Positions 6,494-10,573 of a stretch of DNA of 10,573 nt are shown here, one piece after another; within the stretch, counting starts at the first letter, position 1, and each line of letters begins with the position of its first letter. This DNA comes from DATDOO01 sp035293245 (GTDB lineage Bacteria; Pseudomonadota; Gammaproteobacteria; Methylococcales; Methylococcaceae), in NCBI GenBank assembly GCA_035293245.1, contig DATDOO010000122.1:1-10573 (forward strand). Reading direction: 5' to 3'. A program made the position numbers and the translations under genes. The notes beneath the pieces are model-generated. The model had not been told where the DNA came from and ran no database searches. It saw only the letters and a program-made list of their open reading frames with translations.

Positions 6494-7719
6494 GGCTGCT
6501 CCCCCACAATCGCCTCCAGCCGCGCCAAGGCTTTCTCGTGCTCCACCATCTCGCCGTGCAGTTCGATTTCGTTTTCCTGCAGAGTCAAAAGGCTGTTGAG
6601 CAAGGTCAGAAAATCCACCTGTCCCACCGCGTAGCCGGCCTGGGCCGAGGCCAGGGTGAGGCGCGCCTGGGGGATGATGGCGTCCTTGAGCAGGGCGACC
6701 AGTTCGGCGGAGCGCTCCGCCTGGGCCAGGTTGTCGCGGATTTTGGCGGCCAGTTCCTGGCGGGTGGCCTGCCAGCCTTGCGCCGCCGCCTGCTGCAGGG
6801 CCACCGCCTCGCGCACGCCTTCCTTCTGCTTGCTGGCGAAATACAAAGGCACTTTAACTCCCAGCATCACCTGGTAGCCGTCCTGCTTCATGGTGGAGTT
6901 GCGCACCCCCTGGGCGCTGACCTCGAAGTCCGGCAGGTATTCGCGCCGCGCCAGGGCGGCGGCCTGCTCGCCGCGCTCGATGTTCTTCTGTTGGGCCTTG
7001 AGGAGGGGCGCCGCTTCCTCGCTCAATGCCAGTAACTTGTCCGCATCGCGGCGGACGGGCGTCAAGGCGATTTCACCCGGCGTGCCCAGGGGATCGGAAG
7101 GCGTCCGGTTGAGCAGGCGGTTGAGTTCCGCATGCAGGGAGCGCCTTTTCTGCTCCAGGGTGGCCAGGCGCGCCAGCAGGCGCGAGACCTCCGCCTGAGC
7201 GCGAAACACGTCCTGCTGGGCGCCTTCGCCCACCGCGTAGCGTACCTCGGCGGTCTTGGCGAAATCCTGCAACAGGCGCTTGTTCTTTTCCACCACATCA
7301 GAGCTGTCGTGGACGAAGTGCAGGTCGTAATAGGCTTCCTTGAGCCGGGCCACCACGTCCAGGCGCGCCGCCCGGTACTCCTGCTCCATGCGTTCCGCGT
7401 CGCGGGCCGCCACCTCCCCTTTCAGGCCCAGCTTGCCGGGAAAGGGGATTTCCTGGGTGACGCCGTACATGGTCTCCCTTTCGTCCACGTTGCGGTAGCC
7501 CACGTTGAACAGGGGATCGGGCAGGGTGCGCACTTGCGAAATGACGGCCCCGGCGGCCTCCGCCTGGCGTTCGGCGGCCTGGATTTCCGGATTGTTGCGC
7601 AGCGCTTCCTCCACCAGTTCCGGCAGGGCCAGCACCGTTTCGCCTTCGCGCGGATGCCCGCCCCAGGCCGCCGCGGCCAGCCAGAAGGGGAACAGCCAGC
7701 GGGCGATTTTGGCTTTCAT
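6490..7719 (-). CDS. TolC/CusC/CzcC-like outer-membrane efflux factor
   Basis: This 409-residue protein has two OEP domains and would form the trimeric outer-membrane channel and periplasmic tunnel of the tripartite pump. A signal peptide covers about residues 1-20 (MKAKIARWLFPFWLAAAAWG). It has no lipobox cysteine, so unlike E. coli CusC it is probably not lipid-anchored. The segments LPDPLFNVGYRN, TQEIPFPGKL and LKEAYYDLHF mark the first OEP repeat, and YLPDFEVSAQG and QVDFLTLLNSLLTLQENEIEL the second. Long, Ala/Glu/Arg-rich helices match the tunnel. The ATG at 7719 overlaps the ATPase stop as ATGA, with GAGGAGG a little further upstream than usual; the stop in turn overlaps cusB, which shows translational coupling on both sides. 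It resembles the CzcC-type family used by heavy-metal RND systems. Confidence 0.93.
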   Translation of the reverse strand: MKAKIARWLFPFWLAAAAWGGHPREGETVLALPELVEEALRNNPEIQAAERQAEAAGAVISQVRTLPDPLFNVGYRNVDERETMYGVTQEIPFPGKLGLKGEVAARDAERMEQEYRAARLDVVARLKEAYYDLHFVHDSSDVVEKNKRLLQDFAKTAEVRYAVGEGAQQDVFRAQAEVSRLLARLATLEQKRRSLHAELNRLLNRTPSDPLGTPGEIALTPVRRDADKLLALSEEAAPLLKAQQKNIERGEQAAALARREYLPDFEVSAQGVRNSTMKQDGYQVMLGVKVPLYFASKQKEGVREAVALQQAAAQGWQATRQELAAKIRDNLAQAERSAELVALLKDAIIPQARLTLASAQAGYAVGQVDFLTLLNSLLTLQENEIELHGEMVEHEKALARLEAIVGEQP

Positions 7720-10573
7720 GGGGCTGCGTTCCTCCTCAGGATGACTTTCCGTAACTCCAGCACGATCAGGGGCAGGAAACCGGCGCCGATCCAGCCCAGG
7801 CATTGCTCCAGGCCGATGGGCTCGATGGCGAACAGGATTTGCAGAGTCGGCACGTGATGGATGGCCAACTGGAGGGCGAAGCTCGCCGCCACGATGAGGA
7901 ACAGGCGAAGGTTGGAGAACAGGCCCAGTTCGAACACCGTGCGGCTGTTGCTGCGCGCGCCGAAAGCGCGCAGCAGTTCGGCGATCACCAGGGCGGTGAA
8001 CGCCGCGTCGCGGGCCTGTTCCACGCCGCCGCCCCAATAGAATTCCCAGGCGAAAGCGCCCAGGGCCACGGCGGCGGTGAGGCATCCGGTCAGCGCCGTC
8101 AGGCGGATAAACTCGCGGTCCAGCAATTGCGCCTGGGGCGGGCGCGGCGGACGGTCGAGCACGCCGGGATCGATGGGGTCGGTGGCCAGCGCCAGGGCCG
8201 GCAGGCCGTCGGTGACCAGGTTGATCCACAGGAGGTGGAGGGGCAGGAGCGGCAGGGGCCAGCCGAGCACGGCGGCCACCAGCATCACCGCCAGTTCGGC
8301 GGCATTGCCGCCGAGCAGGTAGGCCAGGGTTTTGGCGATGTTGTCGTAAATGCCGCGCCCTTCCTCCACGGCGGCGACGATGGAGGCGAAGTTGTCGTCG
8401 GTGACGATCAGGTCGGCGGCCTCCCGGGTCACTTCCGTGCCGGTGCGGCCCATGGCGATGCCGATGGAGGCTTCTTTCAGCGCCGGGGCGTCGTTGACGC
8501 CGTCGCCGGTCATGGCTACCACCGCGTCGCGGGTTTTCCAGGCGCGGACGATGCGCAGCTTGTCCTCGGCGGTGACGCGCGCGTAGACGGCGATGCGCGT
8601 TGCGTCGCGGGCCAGTTCGACGTCCGTCATGCGAGCCAGTTCCGCGCCGGCGACCACCGCATCGCCGCTTTGCAGGATGCCCAGTTCGCGGGCGATGGCG
8701 CGCGCCGTGTCGGGATGGTCGCCGGTGATCATGACCGTCCGGATGCCGGCCTTGCGGCAACGGGCCACCGCTTCTTTCGCCTCGCCGCGCGGCGGGTCCT
8801 GGAGTCCGAACAGGCCGAGGAAAATCAGATCCCGCTCGATTTCTTCCCCATTCAACTCGCCCTCCCCCTGTCCCCCTCCCGTGGGCAGGGACCCAATAGC
8901 AGGCAATTCAACGGCATTGTCCGCCAGAGGACGTTGCGCCACGGCCAGGACGCGCAGGGCGTCGTGGGCCATCCACTCCGCGGCCAGAGCGATGGTAGCC
9001 TTCTCCGCCTCGCTCAGCGGCCGGGTGACGCCGCCGCTGCGGAAGTGGGCGCAGCGTTCCAGAATCGTTTCCGGCGCGCCCTTGACGAAAGCGCAGTTCC
9101 CGTCGGGGTGACGGCGCACCACGGTCATGCGCCGGCGGTCGGAGTCGAAGGGCAGCACCGCGAGCCGGGGCGCGGCAGCCTCGATGTCGGCCCGCGCGAT
9201 ACCGCCTTTGGCGGCAGCCACCAGCAACGCGCCTTCGGTCGGGTCGCCGACCACCGAAAAATTCCCCCTGCCCCCCTTTTCCCAAGGGGGGAGAGAAGAA
9301 CCGGAGTCCTTCTCCGACAGCAAGTGGCGCGAAGCCTCCAATCCCCCCTTTCGCAAAGGAGGGCAGGGGGGATTTGCGGCCGGCTTCTCCATCGATCGAT
9401 CGACGATTTCCGCGTCGTTGCAGGCCGCCGCGGCGTAAAGGAGGGCGTAAAGATCGGGTTCTTGCGACGGCGCTGTTTCCGCACTCTCGAAAAGAAAAGC
9501 GCCTTGGGCGGCGTAACCCTCGCCGGTGACCTTGTACAGCCGCCCGCCGGCCAGCAGGCGGCGGGCGGTCATCTCGCCCACGGTCAGCGTGCCGGTCTTG
9601 TCGGTGCAGATGACCTCGGCGCAGCCCAGGGTTTCCACCGCCGGCAGCCTGCGCACCAGGACGTTGCGGCGGATCATGCGCTGCACGCCCAGCGCCAGGG
9701 CCACGGTCACCACCGCCGGCAAGCCTTCGGGAATGGCGGCCACCGCCAGGCTGATCGCGCCGAGAAACAGCTCGAAGGGCGCGACGGAGCGCAGGAGCCC
9801 CAGGACGAATACCACGGCCACGATGCCCAGGCAGGCCCACAACAAGCGCCGCGCCACCTGATCGAGACGCCGCTGCAAGGGCGTCTCGCCGCTTTGCGCC
9901 GTCTCCAGCAGCCGGGCGATGCATCCCAGTTCCGTATCCATGCCGGTAGCCGTCGCCAGCGCCCGCGCCGAACCGCCGACGATACCGGTGCCGAGAAAGG
10001 TCATGTTGCTCCGCTCCGCCAGCGGGGTGGCGGCGGGCAGCACGCCGGCCGCCTTGTCCACCGGCTGGGATTCTCCGGTCAGGGATGCCTCGTTGGCGCG
10101 CAACGCCGCGGAGTCCACGATCCGCGCGTCCGCCGCGGCCCGATCGCCCGCCTCCAGCAGCAAGACGTCGCCAGCCACGACTTCGGCCGCGGCGATCTGC
10201 ACGGCATGGCCGCCGCGCAGCACGCGGGCCTTGGGCGCGGTGAGGCGCGCCAGGGCCGCGGCGGCTTTCTCGGCGCGGTATTCCTGGGCAAAGCCGATCA
10301 GCGCGTTGAGCACTACGATGGCGAGGATGGCGATCCCGTCCACCTTCTCGCCGAGAACCACCGACAGCGCCGCCGCAACCATCAGCACCCCGATGACCAG
10401 GCTGTTGAACTGCCCCAGCAGGATGGCCAGCCAGGACACGCCCTTGCCCTTGCGCAACTCGTTGCGGCCGTCGCGTTCCAGGCGCCTCCGGGCTTCTTTC
10501 GGGGTTAACCCCTGGTTCGGGTCGGTTTCGAGGATGGCGGCGAGAGACTCCAGGGGCTGATCGTGCCAGGTCC
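7716..10573 (-). CDS. P2-type cation ATPase (Ca2+-ATPase-like), 5' end outside the window
   Basis: This inner-membrane ATP-driven cation pump is open to the right edge; the first visible residues TWHDQPLESLAAIL and GLTPKEARRRL are the usual N-terminal cation-ATPase domain, so only a few codons are missing. In visible numbering TGES is at 165-168 (actuator), PEGLP at 281-285 (M4), the phosphorylated Asp in DKTGTLT is D324, GDPTEGALL marks the nucleotide domain, and TGDGVNDAP begins at 688. In M5 N756 and E759, and in M6 N784, T787 and D788, align with SERCA N768, E771, N796, T799 and D800, and the M4 glutamate with E309, so the ion site is of Ca2+ type and not the CPx type of copper ATPases. 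Two palindromic repeats add roughly 44 and 26 residues. The stop overlaps the tolC start, placing it first in the operon seen here. Mn2+ or another divalent ion is also possible. Confidence 0.94.
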   Translation of the reverse strand, partial: TWHDQPLESLAAILETDPNQGLTPKEARRRLERDGRNELRKGKGVSWLAILLGQFNSLVIGVLMVAAALSVVLGEKVDGIAILAIVVLNALIGFAQEYRAEKAAAALARLTAPKARVLRGGHAVQIAAAEVVAGDVLLLEAGDRAAADARIVDSAALRANEASLTGESQPVDKAAGVLPAATPLAERSNMTFLGTGIVGGSARALATATGMDTELGCIARLLETAQSGETPLQRRLDQVARRLLWACLGIVAVVFVLGLLRSVAPFELFLGAISLAVAAIPEGLPAVVTVALALGVQRMIRRNVLVRRLPAVETLGCAEVICTDKTGTLTVGEMTARRLLAGGRLYKVTGEGYAAQGAFLFESAETAPSQEPDLYALLYAAAACNDAEIVDRSMEKPAANPPCPPLRKGGLEASRHLLSEKDSGSSLPPWEKGGRGNFSVVGDPTEGALLVAAAKGGIARADIEAAAPRLAVLPFDSDRRRMTVVRRHPDGNCAFVKGAPETILERCAHFRSGGVTRPLSEAEKATIALAAEWMAHDALRVLAVAQRPLADNAVELPAIGSLPTGGGQGEGELNGEEIERDLIFLGLFGLQDPPRGEAKEAVARCRKAGIRTVMITGDHPDTARAIARELGILQSGDAVVAGAELARMTDVELARDATRIAVYARVTAEDKLRIVRAWKTRDAVVAMTGDGVNDAPALKEASIGIAMGRTGTEVTREAADLIVTDDNFASIVAAVEEGRGIYDNIAKTLAYLLGGNAAELAVMLVAAVLGWPLPLLPLHLLWINLVTDGLPALALATDPIDPGVLDRPPRPPQAQLLDREFIRLTALTGCLTAAVALGAFAWEFYWGGGVEQARDAAFTALVIAELLRAFGARSNSRTVFELGLFSNLRLFLIVAASFALQLAIHHVPTLQILFAIEPIGLEQCLGWIGAGFLPLIVLELRKVILRRNAAP
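8849..8922 (-). repeat. Single REP-like unit in frame in the ATPase, same family as in cusA
   Basis: On the minus strand the unit runs from CAATGCCGTTGAATTG through a G/C palindrome (CCTGCCCACGGGAGGGGG) to GGCGAGTTGAATG. The cusA unit has CAATGCGGTTGAATTG and GGCGAGTCGAATG at the same places. It encodes about residues 550-575 (NAVELPAIGSLPTGGG...) between AVAQRPL and DLIFLGLFGLQDPPR, where homologues have only a short link. The spacing suggests a surface loop that tolerates extra residues. Confidence 0.8.
9259..9376 (-). repeat. In-frame inverted pair of a second palindrome family in the ATPase nucleotide domain
   Basis: AAATTCCCCCTGCCCCCC at 9259-9276 recurs, with small changes, on the opposite strand at about 9376-9359 (AAATCCCCCCTGCCCTCC). 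Each half also contains its own hairpin, CCCCCCTTT with AAGGGGGG. The reading frame stays open and encodes ANPPCPPLRKGG, a spacer, and SSLPPWEKGGRGNFS just before VVGDPTEG, about residues 395-438. The sequence differs from the cusA family, so two repeat families have entered this gene. Confidence 0.85.

Noticed and set aside
7720..8760. Upstream extension of the tolC frame into the ATPase gene
   Set aside because: It is a shadow of the ATPase. The ATG at 7719 starts a signal peptide and gives the ATGA overlap.
8849..9376. CRISPR array suggested by several repeats in the ATPase
   Set aside because: The repeats are palindromic, irregularly spaced and of two different families. They are translated and have no spacer structure.
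7803..10508. A 901-codon open frame on the plus strand opposite the ATPase
   Set aside because: It is the antisense of a gene with every P-type ATPase motif. Its translation is His/Gln/Gly-rich with no domain, as expected for a mirror frame in GC-rich DNA.

Overview
The window is GC-rich, densely coded proteobacterial DNA, probably gamma- or betaproteobacterial; I cannot name the genus. Its backbone is a minus-strand heavy-metal efflux locus. Reading in the direction of transcription (right to left) it holds a P2-type cation ATPase whose N-terminus runs off the right edge, a TolC/CusC-like outer-membrane factor, a CusB-like periplasmic adaptor, and, after a 2.7 kb interruption, a CusA-like RND pump whose C-terminus runs off the left edge. 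The ATPase, outer-membrane factor and adaptor genes are joined by two ATGA stop/start overlaps, so they look like one translationally coupled operon. The adaptor, outer-membrane factor and RND pump would form a three-part channel from inner membrane and periplasm to the outside. The RND protein keeps the three methionines typical of the Cu(I)/Ag(I) class. The ATPase instead carries Ca2+-ATPase-type ion-binding residues.

Between the adaptor gene (ends at 5363) and the RND gene (starts at 2619) lies accessory DNA. It contains an unrecognised 239-residue protein with a TTG start, a REP-associated tyrosine transposase (RAYT) on the plus strand bounded by inverted copies of a double palindrome, a Phd-type antitoxin/PIN-toxin pair, and several further palindromes and short repeats. 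Adaptor and RND genes are normally adjacent, so the operon appears to have been split by this material.

The most unusual feature is a set of palindromic repeats lying in frame inside essential-looking coding regions. One inverted pair enlarges a cytoplasmic loop of the RND pump. A single unit of the same family sits in the ATPase. A second, unrelated inverted pair sits in the ATPase nucleotide-binding domain. The two units of the first family have the same orientation and reading frame in two unrelated proteins, and that frame is the only one on the coding strand without a stop. This resembles the protein-coding palindromic elements described in Rickettsia, here in a locus that also carries a RAYT gene.

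No tRNA, rRNA, CRISPR array, complete insertion sequence or metal-responsive regulator was found.
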